Shown: positions 46,204 to 54,766, numbered from the stretch's first letter. The stretch is 64,000 nucleotides of DNA from Actinomycetes bacterium (GCA_029782145.1 JAKOVH010000031.1:124001-188000); one strand, 5' to 3'. A program made the numbers and translations. Notes: generated by a model from the letters alone, not told the origin.

Positions 46204-46257
46204 GAGGGCGTGGACCTTGCAACCCGCCAACTTCCTGGGTGAAAGATCCACGCCCTC
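46204..46257. terminator. Inverted repeat between tRNA-Gly and the proline-rich protein gene
   Basis: GAGGGCGTGGA (46204-46214) is perfectly complementary to TCCACGCCCTC (46247-46257). An inner ACCC/GGGT pairing lies inside the loop. It sits between convergent transcription units (tRNA-Gly and the minus-strand proline-rich gene), where a terminator is expected. The loop is long, so other roles are possible. Confidence 0.45.
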
Positions 46258-46287
46258 CTGAGCTGGGCCCGTGCGGCCAAGCCGCTT

Positions 46288-47184
46288 CTATCTGGGCGCG
46301 ATCGACCAATCGCCTTCGCTGGTGATCTCGAACACCAAGGTGCCCGAGGCGACACGCTTGCCGCCGCTGTAGTTGCCGATCTCGTTGACCAGCAGATCTC
46401 GGTTGGAGTCGCTCCAGGCCCACACAGCGAAGTTGCCCTGGCCGGTGTTGGTGATGTCGACGGTCATGGCCGAGTCAACACCGTCGGGAATGAGCACCAC
46501 GTCGTCGCCGTGTCCTGTCAGCGGGCCGAACACCGGGGCCCAGGTACGGGCGCCGCTGACGGGCTTGACGCTGATCGTCCAGGGGCCTGAGGCGGTCACC
46601 TCCATGCTCGAGGCGGGATCGTTGCCCGCGTACAGCACGGTGCCGTCGTAGGAGCCGATGGTGTTGACCAGCAGCTCATTCGCGGCCTTCACGACGAAGT
46701 TGGACCCCCCGGTGTAGTGGATGACCAGGATGTCCGCGGGCTCCACGGTGGCATCGATCACGTCGTCGCCGCGCCCAGTGAAGTCCTGCGAGGGCGCAGT
46801 CGTCGTGGTCGTCGGTGGTTCGGTGGTTGTTGTTGTGGGCGCCTGCGTGGTCGTCGTCGGCTTGGCCGTGGTGGTCGGCTCCACCGTTGTTCCGCCGGTC
46901 GCAGAGGCCTTTTCCTTCGTGTCCTTCTTGGATCCACCAGCCGCGGCACCAATGATGATCACCAGCAGGGCGAGCGCAACGCAGCTCCCGATGGCGATCC
47001 ATTTGCCCTTTCCCTTGCCCCTGCCGCCCGAGGGTGGAGTGGGCGCCCCGGGCGGCGGCGGAACCATGCCGCTAGACGGTGGGGGCGGTGACCCGGGCGG
47101 CGGCGGAACCATGCCGCCAGACGGTGGGGGCGGTGACCCGGGCGGCGGTGGCGCACTCGGCGGTGGTGGCGGCAAGACGGACAT
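46288..47184 (-). CDS. Proline-rich membrane-anchored protein with two copies of a beta-type domain
   Basis: A 298-aa protein. Residues 1-55 are a cytoplasmic Pro/Gly repeat region encoded partly by a 45-nt tandem DNA repeat. A basic KGKGKGK run precedes a membrane helix at 62-83. A Thr/Pro-rich linker (98-131) leads outside to two homologous domains, about 135-208 and 221-298. Both share GxGDDV, then NFxV, LLVNxIGxYxG and a terminal W-[TS]-I. The domain is not recognised by name. The protein probably displays these domains in the cell envelope. GGAG precedes the ATG. Codon use is less GC-rich than its neighbours. Confidence 0.75.
   Translation of the reverse strand: MSVLPPPPPSAPPPPGSPPPPSGGMVPPPPGSPPPPSSGMVPPPPGAPTPPSGGRGKGKGKWIAIGSCVALALLVIIIGAAAGGSKKDTKEKASATGGTTVEPTTTAKPTTTTQAPTTTTTEPPTTTTTAPSQDFTGRGDDVIDATVEPADILVIHYTGGSNFVVKAANELLVNTIGSYDGTVLYAGNDPASSMEVTASGPWTISVKPVSGARTWAPVFGPLTGHGDDVVLIPDGVDSAMTVDITNTGQGNFAVWAWSDSNRDLLVNEIGNYSGGKRVASGTLVFEITSEGDWSIAPR
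47051..47140. repeat. 45-bp tandem repeat in the proline-rich gene
   Basis: Two adjacent 45-bp units (47051-47095 and 47096-47140) differ at one base. Each encodes 15 residues of the PPPPGSPPPPSGGMV type, so copy number can change without a frameshift. A partial third unit follows. Confidence 0.85.
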
Positions 47185-47244
47185 CGGTGTGGTCGCTCCT
47201 CTCTGCTCTGCGCGAGGTCCCAAGGAGGCCCGCACAGGATCCAA

Positions 47245-47756
47245 GTAGCGCCTCGCCAGTCGAGGCGCCGGACGTCGGCCGCGCTGAGCACGGCGAGGCC
47301 GCCAGGGAGCGCGTAGGCCTCGCTGACGAGGGCCATGCGCTCGTCACCTGCCGCCGGGTGGGCGCCCGAGGACGGACGCCCACCCGCGCTTGATACCCCG
47401 CCTGCCATCAACGCCTCAACGCAACTTAGCCCGCTCATGAGCCATGGATGGCCTGTCGTGTCGATTCATGAAGCTGTCAGACCAACCCAAACTGACCCAG
47501 AGAGCACCACGAGCACGTCGCCGCCAACGTCGTCGAGACCCTCGATCGGCGGGCACCTGCTCGTGGACGGCGCCCCCGTCACCGTCGCCGTGGCCGCCGT
47601 TCAAGCCGCCCGGCGCCGTCCCACGATCACCAGGTGGTTGGAGCCATGTTGTCCCGGTCGGCTCCGGGGCCGCGCCCGGATGACCCCACCGGGCTGGGGC
47701 CCGCTCGTATCCTGCAGTCCCGCGGGCGCGCGCGGTTGGGGCCGGAGGAGGCGGGG
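47245..47756. other. Gap without a recognisable gene
   Basis: Between the start region of the proline-rich gene and the lipoprotein gene I see no convincing gene. Frames at 47335-47799 (+) and 46959-47438 (-) are open but show no recognisable motif, signal peptide or ribosome binding site. The stretch around 47400-47500 has lower GC than the rest of the window. It presumably holds the promoters of the two divergent flanking genes; none could be placed with confidence. Confidence 0.5.
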
Positions 47757-48797
47757 ATGGGAGAACCACGGTGTCGACGCCACGGCAGGGCTCGGATGAT
47801 GGGCCTCGCCCTGGTCCTGGTCGGGCTGGCGGCGTGCGGCTCCGCCGACGGAGGTGAGGCCGACGGCCGCGGCGACGACCCGGCGGACGCCACCGGCACC
47901 ACGGCCTTCGCGGCCGGCACGTCCGGCGCCTTCGCCGTGACGCCGGTGCCCGAGGGCTTCGAGGTCGCTCGTGCCTACCGCAGCGACGACCAGCGCGCCC
48001 TCGTCTACGCCGTGGACGGCGACGAGGACGAGGCGACCTTCACCGTCGCCAGCTCTCCCGTCGACCCCTCCTCGCCGGAGCTCCAGCGCGCTCGGGAGCT
48101 GGCGCGCGAGGGCGCCACCGAAGGGGTCACGACCGTCGAGGTGCACGGCCACGAGGGCTACCGCGGCCCGCTCACCGACGAAGGCCAGGTGTACGGCGAC
48201 TTGCTGGTGTGGTTCGAGCGACCCGACCTCGCGGTCGAGATCAGGGCCCCGTTCTCGTCCGGGGTCGACGTCGAGGAGCTGGCTGCCCGGACCTACGAGA
48301 TCTCAGAGGAGGCCTTCGACCAGCTCGTGCTCGGCACCACCGGGGGCGGGGGAACGGGCGCACCGGTCGAGGCGTTGCGGGGCCAGGTCGACGGCGACAC
48401 CTGGGTGCTCACCGCGGTGCCACCGGAGGGCTACCCCACCAGGTCGGTCGACCGGCGGGTCGGGTGCGCCCAGCTGTCGTTCCGGGGGGAGTCGGCCACC
48501 ACGTGCAGCTCGAGGGTCAGCGTGCTGAGCGACGCGCGGGAGGCGATGCTCGGCGGGGTCAACTTCATGTTCGGCGTCCTCGCCGACGGCGGCGGCGAGG
48601 TGGTGATCACCCAGCCCGAGAACCTCCGCGGCACGCCGGTGAGGGCCGACGCCGTGGTGCTCCCCTCCATCCCCGACCGGACGTGGTTCGTGGCCTCGTT
48701 CGCCGAGGTCTGCGACCGGGTCGCGACCTCCTCGGGGGGCGAGATGACGACCGCCGCGGTGCCCGCCGGCCACCCCCACCGCAACACCTGCTCGTGA
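47757..48797 (+). CDS. Lipoprotein of unknown function
   Basis: A 346-aa exported protein. A basic start (MGEPRCRRHGRARMMG) is followed by a hydrophobic core and the lipobox LAAC, so it should be lipid-anchored on the outer face of the membrane. A Gly/Asp-rich linker precedes a mixed alpha/beta body. The body contains two similar-looking halves (starting FEVARAYRSDD and TWVLTAVPPEGYPTRS) and three or four Cys. No catalytic motif is recognised. A GGAGGAGG ribosome binding site (47743-47750) supports the ATG. It converges on the EamA transporter gene. Confidence 0.75.
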   Translation: MGEPRCRRHGRARMMGLALVLVGLAACGSADGGEADGRGDDPADATGTTAFAAGTSGAFAVTPVPEGFEVARAYRSDDQRALVYAVDGDEDEATFTVASSPVDPSSPELQRARELAREGATEGVTTVEVHGHEGYRGPLTDEGQVYGDLLVWFERPDLAVEIRAPFSSGVDVEELAARTYEISEEAFDQLVLGTTGGGGTGAPVEALRGQVDGDTWVLTAVPPEGYPTRSVDRRVGCAQLSFRGESATTCSSRVSVLSDAREAMLGGVNFMFGVLADGGGEVVITQPENLRGTPVRADAVVLPSIPDRTWFVASFAEVCDRVATSSGGEMTTAAVPAGHPHRNTCS

Positions 48798-48853
48798 GCC
48801 GCCGCCGACCCTGAGCCAGCCGCCGCTCGGGCGGTGCCCGGGCGCCGGGGTGC

Positions 48854-49864
48854 TCAGTCGGCGGCCGGCTCGAGGCCCAGGTCGAGGGGCCGGGCGAGCC
48901 GACCATCGCGGCGGAGCCGCCAGCGAGTGCCGGCCACGACGGCGAAGGCACCGAGGCCGGCGGCGAGCACCCCCCACAGCGCACCAGCGACGCCGAGCGG
49001 GTCGCCCAGCAGCACCACGCCGCCGAGGGCCGTGCCCACGGCGGTGACCTGCTGGCTGGCCGCCACCGCTGGCACGCCCGCCGCCGGCAGGGCGACGGTG
49101 CGCAGCACCCGGCCCAGCGTGCCGAGCACCGCCACCACCGTGGCGGCGACCAGCGACGAGAGCAGCGCCGAGCGGCCGGCGCCGACGCCCTGCGCGATGG
49201 CCAGCGGGCCGATGGCCACGGCGGCCACGACCATCGACGCGGTGACCACCGCGGCCGGGTCGCAGCCCTGCTCCACCGCGAGCTGGGAGCTGCGCATGGA
49301 CACGACCTCGACGGCCACGAAGGCGACCGCCACCGCCACCGCGCCCGCGCCGATCGAGGCGGCGGGCCCGGCGTCGGTGGCGGCGAGGGAGATGCCGGCC
49401 GCGGCGGCGGCCGACGAGCCGAGGGCGGCGGCGGTGGCCAGGCTGCCGACCCGGTCGCGCACCAGCAGCGCCACCGCCGGGGTGCAGGCGATGGCGAGGG
49501 CGGCGAGCGGACCGTCGAGGCTCCGGAACATGGTGCCGGCGGCGATCATCCCGGCCCCCGACGTGAGCACGGCGAGGGCGCCGGCCCGGGTGCGCAGCGG
49601 CAGCCACCACGGCTGGCGGCCGCCTCGCCGGGCGATGGCCCATGCAAGCACCGCCCCGAGCGCGGCCCGCACGAAGACGATCTCGGTGGTGGGCCCCTCG
49701 CCGTAGCGCCAGGCCACGTTGCACACCGCGAACAGCAGCGACGCGCCCAGCACGTCGAGCACCGCTCGGCGTTCTGCGCCGGGCGCACCGGAGGCGCCGG
49801 GAGCGCCGGAGGCGCCGGTCGCTCCGGCCTGGCGAGGCGCTCCGGTGGGCAGGGCGGGGGTCAC
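48854..49864 (-). CDS. EamA/DMT superfamily transporter
   Basis: A 336-aa membrane protein with about ten helices in two halves, as in drug/metabolite transporters. It has LGASLLFAVCNVAWRYGEGP, FVRAALGAVLAWAIARR and a C-terminal half ending in GGVVLLGDPLGVAGALWGVLAAGLGAF. Substrate is unknown; members export metabolites. GTG at 49864 is preferred over an earlier frame start. The first about 30 residues are a Gly/Ala/Pro-rich cytoplasmic stretch with a GASGAPGA repeat. Confidence 0.8.
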   Translation of the reverse strand: MTPALPTGAPRQAGATGASGAPGASGAPGAERRAVLDVLGASLLFAVCNVAWRYGEGPTTEIVFVRAALGAVLAWAIARRGGRQPWWLPLRTRAGALAVLTSGAGMIAAGTMFRSLDGPLAALAIACTPAVALLVRDRVGSLATAAALGSSAAAAAGISLAATDAGPAASIGAGAVAVAVAFVAVEVVSMRSSQLAVEQGCDPAAVVTASMVVAAVAIGPLAIAQGVGAGRSALLSSLVAATVVAVLGTLGRVLRTVALPAAGVPAVAASQQVTAVGTALGGVVLLGDPLGVAGALWGVLAAGLGAFAVVAGTRWRLRRDGRLARPLDLGLEPAAD

Positions 49865-49998
49865 GGCACCCAGTATCGGCCAGCGCCGTGGCCCCACCGC
49901 GACGAGTTCGCCCTCACCGGAGCCTGCCCTGCTTGGCGCCCGAGGCCCGACCTGCAACACTCTGCGTGGTCAACGGCTCGACAGGCAGGGGACGGCAG

Positions 49999-52026
49999 AT
50001 GGGTTCGGAGCACGAGGCGGCCACCGGCACCGTCGGGCGCCTGGTGGCGTGGCTCGCCATGGCGTGCCTGGTGGTGGGGGGCGCGGTCGCGCTGGAACCC
50101 CCGGCCGCTTCGGCCGCCCCGGCCGCGACCGCGGCGCCGAGCAGCCTGGCCCACACGCCGGCCGGCATCACCAGCGGGCCCGACGGCAACCTCTGGTTCA
50201 CCACCTACGAGACGCCGGAGATCGGTCGCATCACGCCGAGCGGTTCCATCACGTACTTCGGTGGCCCCGGCATCTCCACCCCTGACGGCATCGTCAGCGG
50301 GCCCGACGGCGCGCTGTGGTTCACCAACTTCGGCAACGACTCCATCGGGCGCATCACCACCGGCGGCACCGTCACCAACTACACCGGCCCCGGCATCAGC
50401 CAGCCCCACGAGATGGCGGTCGGGGCCGACGGGGCGATGTGGTTCACCAACTTCGGCAACGACACGATCGGCCGCATCACCACCGACGGCACCGTCACCA
50501 ACTACACCGGCACGGGCATCAGGCAGCCGTACTGGATCGCGGCCGGGCCCGACGGGGCGGTGTGGTTCACCAACCTCGGCAACGACTCGATCGGGCGCAT
50601 CACCACCGGCGGCATCGTCTCCAACCTCACCGGCCCCGGCATCAGCCAACCCAAGGGCATCGCCGCCGGACCCGGCGGCGCCGCCGAGCTGTGGTTCGCC
50701 AACAGCGGCAACGGCTCCATCGGCCGCATCACGACGGGAGGGGCGGTCTCGAACCACACGGGCCCGGGCATCGGTGGCACCGATGGCGTCATCAGCGGCC
50801 CCGACGGCAACGTCTGGTTCTGCAACACCAGCGACAACAGCATCGGGCGCATCACGCCCGGCGGGCAGGTGAGCCGCTTCACCGACGCCTCGGTCAGCGC
50901 TCCCGACGAGCTCACGGTGGGCCCTGACGGGGCGATCTGGTTCACCAACTTCGGCAACGACACGATCGGGCGCATCACCACCTCCGGTGCGATCACGCAC
51001 TTCACCGACCCGTCGGCGCCGCCTCCGCCGCCGGCACCCGGCCCCAACCCGCCGCCCACGACAGCGTCCGGCAGCCCCTTCGGCGCCCTCGACGGGGCCC
51101 GCTGGGACGGGCCGGGCACGGTGAACGTCAGCGGTTGGGCGATCGACCCCGACACGACCGGGCCCGTCGACGTGCACGTCTACGTCAACGGTCGCTTCGC
51201 CGGCGCCACCACCGCCGCCACCAGCCGCCCCGACGTCGCCGGCGCCTTCCCCGGCTACGGCCCCGACCACGGCTACGCCGTCGACGTCCCCGCCCCCGCC
51301 GGCATCGACACCGTGTGCACCTACGGGATCAACCAGGGCCGCGGCGGCAACAACCTCCTCGCCTGCCGCACCGTCGCCGTGGCCGGCGCCAACCCCTTCG
51401 GCGCCCTCGACGCGGCGCGCTGGCACGGCCCCGGCACGGTGAACGTCGCCGGTTGGGCGATCGACCCCGACTCCACCGGGCCCGTCGACGTGCACGTGTA
51501 CGTCAACGGGCGGTTCGCCGGCGCCACCACCGCCGCCGCCAGCCGCCCCGACGTCGCCGGCGCCTTCCCCGGCTACGGCCCCGACCACGGCTACGCCGTC
51601 GACGTCCCCGCCCCCGCCGGCGACGACACCGTGTGCACCTACGGCATCAACGCGGGCGGCACCCCCGGCGGCAACAACCTGCTCGCCTGCCGCACCGTCA
51701 CCGTGCCCGGCGCCAACCCCTTCGGCGCTCTCGACGACGTGCGGCGGGCCGCCGACGGGTCGGTCACGGTCAGCGGCTGGGGCATCGATCCCGACACCAG
51801 CGCTCCCATCGACGTGCACGTCTACGTCAACGGCCGAGGCGCGGGCGCCACCACCGCCGGCCACGAGCGATCCGACGTGGCCGCCGCCTTCCCGGGCTAC
51901 GGCAGCGGGCACGGCTACCGCGCCACGGTCGCGGCCCCCGCCGGCCCGCTCGTCGTGTGCACCTACGGCATCAACGCGGGCGGCACGCCAGGCAGCAACG
52001 ACCTGCTCGGCTGCCGCGTGCTGTGA
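49999..52026 (+). CDS. Secreted Vgb-like seven-bladed propeller with three C-terminal repeats
   Basis: A 675-aa exported protein. A signal peptide (WLAMACLVVGGAVAL core, ending near ASAA) is followed by seven repeats of about 42 residues, each with GPDGxLWFTNxGNDxIGRIT, the pattern of the Vgb streptogramin-lyase propeller. A Pro-rich linker leads to three domains of about 100 residues. Each begins PFGALDxxR, includes GWAIDPDTxxPVDVHVYVNGR and ends CTYGINxxGxxGxNxLLxCR. The first two are almost identical. The repeats probably act in surface binding. Streptogramin lyase activity is unlikely from context. GGGGAC precedes the ATG. Confidence 0.82.
   Translation: MGSEHEAATGTVGRLVAWLAMACLVVGGAVALEPPAASAAPAATAAPSSLAHTPAGITSGPDGNLWFTTYETPEIGRITPSGSITYFGGPGISTPDGIVSGPDGALWFTNFGNDSIGRITTGGTVTNYTGPGISQPHEMAVGADGAMWFTNFGNDTIGRITTDGTVTNYTGTGIRQPYWIAAGPDGAVWFTNLGNDSIGRITTGGIVSNLTGPGISQPKGIAAGPGGAAELWFANSGNGSIGRITTGGAVSNHTGPGIGGTDGVISGPDGNVWFCNTSDNSIGRITPGGQVSRFTDASVSAPDELTVGPDGAIWFTNFGNDTIGRITTSGAITHFTDPSAPPPPPAPGPNPPPTTASGSPFGALDGARWDGPGTVNVSGWAIDPDTTGPVDVHVYVNGRFAGATTAATSRPDVAGAFPGYGPDHGYAVDVPAPAGIDTVCTYGINQGRGGNNLLACRTVAVAGANPFGALDAARWHGPGTVNVAGWAIDPDSTGPVDVHVYVNGRFAGATTAAASRPDVAGAFPGYGPDHGYAVDVPAPAGDDTVCTYGINAGGTPGGNNLLACRTVTVPGANPFGALDDVRRAADGSVTVSGWGIDPDTSAPIDVHVYVNGRGAGATTAGHERSDVAAAFPGYGSGHGYRATVAAPAGPLVVCTYGINAGGTPGSNDLLGCRVL
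51221..51621. repeat. Exact 83-nt direct repeat within the propeller gene
   Basis: The 83 bases at 51221-51303 recur without change at 51539-51621, 318 bp apart, inside C-terminal repeats one and two. Identity over synonymous positions indicates recent duplication or gene conversion. The third repeat is clearly diverged. Confidence 0.88.
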
Positions 52027-52060
52027 CCTCAGCCGGTCGGGCCGTGCCTGCCGTCATCGC

Positions 52061-53596
52061 TCAGCGCAGGCGGTAGGCCACGACCTGGGCCGGCTGGGCG
52101 TTGCCCACCGGCACGACGAGCAGCCCCTCGGCGGCGCTCATCCAGCCGTTGATGCCCCCGGATGCGGTCTCCTGCCACACCACGTCGCCTCGGTCGCGGT
52201 CGAGGGCCACGATCGTGCCCTGCAGGGTGGCGGTGAGCACCAGGTCGTCGACGACGGTGACCCCACCCAGCGGGTCGCCGGGCACCTTCGTCTGCCAACG
52301 GATGTGGCCGTCGGCGGCGTCGACGGCCACGACCGACCCGTCGTTCTGGCCCATCTCGGCGCCGAAGTAGGCGGTCTCGTCGGGCTTCAGGGTGGCGGGC
52401 GCGTCGACGGCCGCCACGAAGACCACCCCGTCGGCGCTGGCGGGCGGGGTGAGCACCCCGCCGTAGGTGCCGGGGGCGACGGTGGTGGGTCCGCTGAGTT
52501 CGGTGAGCTCGTCGTTGTCGTGGTGGCCCACCGGAGTCGACCACCGGGGCTCACCCGTGTCGGGGTCGAGGCCCACCACCACCCCGCCCTTGCCGGTGGC
52601 GACGAGCACCGGGCCGCCGCCGGTGCGGGCGACCAGCGTGTGCACGAGGTCGCGGTCGAACAGGTCGTGCGGGTGGACCTGGTGGTACCAGCGCAGCGCT
52701 CCGGTGCGCACGTCGAGGGCCACCGCCGAATCGGTGTAGAGGTTCGGTCCCGGCCGGCTGCTGCCGTTCGGGAACTCCGGGGTGCCCGGGAACGGCGCCG
52801 GGTTGGCGATGCCCCACACCACCTGCCCCCGCTCGGCGTCGATGCTCGGCGGGTACCACGCCCCGCCGCCGGAGTTGACCGCCGGGTTGCCCCACAGGTC
52901 GTCGGTGGTGGTGTCGAAGGTCCACCGCACCTCGCCGGTGGCGGCGTCGAGGGCATGGAGCACGCCACGGTCGCCGCCTTTGTAGATGCCGCCGATGCTC
53001 ACCGGCACGGTGCTCACGAGCACGATGCCGTCGTAGACGACGGGCTGGATGTCGATGCCGGTCGAGGGCGTGGCGGTGATGTCACGCACCCACAGCTCCC
53101 GGCCGGTGGCCGCGTCGAGGGCCACCACCCCCTTCGAGCCGTGCAGACCGAACACCCGACCGTCGGCCACCGCCACCCCGAACGGGCCGATGCTGAGCCC
53201 GTAGGCCTCGCTCTCCCACCGAGCAGTGCCGGTCTCGCGATCGAGAGCAGCGATCTTCCCGCTGCCGTCCTGCACGTAGACGGTGTCCCCGACGATGAGC
53301 GGGACGGTCGAGAGGCTGCCGCCGACGTCGTGGCGCCACGCCACCGACAGGCGGCGCACCGACGAGGCGTCGATGCCGGTGCCCGACGTGGCCCGGCTGT
53401 TGTCGTAATCGTGGCCCGGCAGCACCCAGTCCGACGGGTGGGTCGCCACCTCGGCCGGCGCGCCGGCCGGCACCGACGTCGTGGTGGTCGACGACGTCCG
53501 CGACGACCCCTCTTCGCTCGAGGAGCAGGCGCCCGCCCCGACCGCCAGGGCCGCCACGGCCGTCACCCCGATCCACCGCCAGCCGCTTCGCACCAC
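52061..53596 (-). CDS. PQQ-type beta-propeller lipoprotein
   Basis: A 511-aa exported protein with a lipoprotein signal (VTAAAVALAV-like core, cleavage before the Cys of AGACSSS) and a Ser/Thr linker. The propeller is made of repeats such as GKIAALDRETGTARWE, GVVALDAATGRELWV, GVLHALDAATGEVRW and GTIVALDRDRGDVVWQ, the tryptophan-docking pattern of quinoprotein dehydrogenases. Whether PQQ is bound is unclear; no separate cytochrome domain is present. It could be an alcohol dehydrogenase-like enzyme or a structural propeller. GTG starts follow GGGAGGGGC; either of two adjacent GTGs is possible. Confidence 0.8.
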   Translation of the reverse strand: MVRSGWRWIGVTAVAALAVGAGACSSSEEGSSRTSSTTTTSVPAGAPAEVATHPSDWVLPGHDYDNSRATSGTGIDASSVRRLSVAWRHDVGGSLSTVPLIVGDTVYVQDGSGKIAALDRETGTARWESEAYGLSIGPFGVAVADGRVFGLHGSKGVVALDAATGRELWVRDITATPSTGIDIQPVVYDGIVLVSTVPVSIGGIYKGGDRGVLHALDAATGEVRWTFDTTTDDLWGNPAVNSGGGAWYPPSIDAERGQVVWGIANPAPFPGTPEFPNGSSRPGPNLYTDSAVALDVRTGALRWYHQVHPHDLFDRDLVHTLVARTGGGPVLVATGKGGVVVGLDPDTGEPRWSTPVGHHDNDELTELSGPTTVAPGTYGGVLTPPASADGVVFVAAVDAPATLKPDETAYFGAEMGQNDGSVVAVDAADGHIRWQTKVPGDPLGGVTVVDDLVLTATLQGTIVALDRDRGDVVWQETASGGINGWMSAAEGLLVVPVGNAQPAQVVAYRLR

Positions 53597-53620
53597 CGCC
53601 GCCCCTCCCTCGTCTGGCCG

Positions 53621-53665
53621 AGCTGGTTCTGATCGTTCCGGGAACCGGAACGATCAGAACCAGCT
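53621..53665. repeat. Palindrome, family A copy 4 (perfect)
   Basis: Bases 53621-53641 are perfectly complementary to 53645-53665 (21 bp) around a GAA loop. The arm reads AGCTGGTTCTGATCGTTCCG plus one more G. It lies between two divergent genes (PQQ-type lipoprotein and TauD), so a terminator role is unlikely at this site. It is about 16 kb from the other three copies. Confidence 0.9.
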
Positions 53666-53732
53666 TCGGGTGACGGGACGCTACCGGGCGGGACCGAGCG
53701 GGGCCTGCTACCGTGCCGACCAGGAGCGAACT

Positions 53733-53746
53733 AAGACACTCGTCTT
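53733..53746 (+). promoter_or_regulatory. Inverted-repeat operator candidate before the TauD gene
   Basis: AAGAC-ACTC-GTCTT lies 19 bp before the TauD start, close to the expected promoter. A five-codon ORF (ATG at 53751, TGA at 53766-53768) overlaps the TauD start codon and contains its GAGGGGG ribosome binding site. Together they suggest control at the transcriptional or translational level, but the binding protein is unknown. Confidence 0.35.
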
Positions 53747-53764
53747 GATCATGAGGGGGCTGGC

Positions 53765-54733
53765 ATGACGAAGACCGGGCACGCCGACATCGTCGCCGCC
53801 GCGGACCCCAGCGCCCGCCTGGGCGCACAGGGCCGCACGATGGGCTGGGGCAACCGGGTGGGGCCGCTCAACCACCTGGCCGAGGAGCGAGAGCGCCTGG
53901 CGGCCCTGACCTGGGAGCGCTTCGAGGTCGTGCGGGTGGGAGCGACGCTCGGGGCCGAGGTCCGCGGCCTCACCCTGGCCCGTCCGCTCGACGAGGCCAC
54001 GATCGACGAGCTGCGCCGGGCCCTGTTCGCCTACAAGGTGCTGTTCTTCCGCGACCAGCCACTCACGGCGGACCAGCACGTGGCCTTCGCCTCACGCTTC
54101 GGCGAGCTCGAGATCCACCCCTTCATCCCCTCCAACACGGGAACGCCCGAGCTGGTGCGGTTCGAGAAGACCGCCGAGGTCGGGGGCTACGAGAACATCT
54201 GGCACCACGACGTGACGTGGCGGGAGCGACCGTCCATGGGTGCGGTGCTCCACGCCATCGAGGTGCCCCCGGTGGGCGGTGACACCCTCTTCTGCGACAT
54301 GCACGCCGCCTACGAGGGCCTGAGCGACGACGTGAAGGGCCGCGTGGCCGGGCTGCACGCCCGCCACGACTTCCTGCGCGCCTTCGGCGCCAACCTCACC
54401 GAGGCGCAGAAGGCCGAGATGCGGGCGCGCTACCCGGTCGTCGAGCACCCGGTGGTGGTCTCCCACGACGTCACCGGCCGGTCGCTGCTCTACGTCAACC
54501 GCGTGTTCACCACCGGCATCGTCGAGCTGGCGGCCGAGGAGAGCGAGGAGCTGCTCGAGCAGCTGTGCCGCCAGGCCGACCTGCCCGAGTACCAGGTGCG
54601 CTTCCACTGGGAGCCCGACTCGGTCGCCTTCTGGGACAACCGTGCGGTGCAGCACTACGCCACCAGCGACTACTGGCCCGAGCGGCGGGTGATGGAGCGG
54701 GCGAGCATCATCGGGGCCCGGCCCGCCGCCTGA
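53765..54733 (+). CDS. TauD/TfdA family Fe(II)/2-oxoglutarate dioxygenase
   Basis: A 322-aa oxygenase. The iron ligands are H147 and D149 in IWHHDVTW and H297 in NRAVQHYATSDY, with a 2-oxoglutarate-binding Arg in the following RRVMER. FRDQPLTADQHVAFASRFGELE is the usual N-terminal family block. TauD acts on taurine and TfdA on aryloxyacetates, but substrate cannot be read from the sequence. The first about 45 residues are longer than in TauD. It converges on the MFS gene that ends the LLM-crotonase operon, and an inverted repeat lies upstream. Confidence 0.88.
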   Translation: MTKTGHADIVAAADPSARLGAQGRTMGWGNRVGPLNHLAEERERLAALTWERFEVVRVGATLGAEVRGLTLARPLDEATIDELRRALFAYKVLFFRDQPLTADQHVAFASRFGELEIHPFIPSNTGTPELVRFEKTAEVGGYENIWHHDVTWRERPSMGAVLHAIEVPPVGGDTLFCDMHAAYEGLSDDVKGRVAGLHARHDFLRAFGANLTEAQKAEMRARYPVVEHPVVVSHDVTGRSLLYVNRVFTTGIVELAAEESEELLEQLCRQADLPEYQVRFHWEPDSVAFWDNRAVQHYATSDYWPERRVMERASIIGARPAA

Positions 54734-54766
54734 GCGCCTTCCACCGCCCCCTTCCGGGGCCGTGCG

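Noticed and set aside
46061-46423. Minus-strand frame ending in a peptide with GNRTRIACLEG
   Set aside because: This peptide is the conceptual translation of the antisense strand of tRNA-Gly, a common annotation error.
47335-47799. 154-aa plus-strand frame before the lipoprotein gene
   Set aside because: No motif, signal peptide or ribosome binding site. It overlaps the lipoprotein start, which has a strong ribosome binding site of its own.
46050-48000. tRNA-Gly as an integration site with a downstream direct repeat
   Set aside because: No second copy of the tRNA 3' end was seen by eye and there is no integrase gene; only composition supports it.
49999-51050. Streptogramin resistance lyase
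   Set aside because: The propeller repeats match the Vgb pattern, but seven-bladed NHL/Vgb-like propellers are common in secreted proteins and the protein carries unrelated surface repeats; resistance is not supported.
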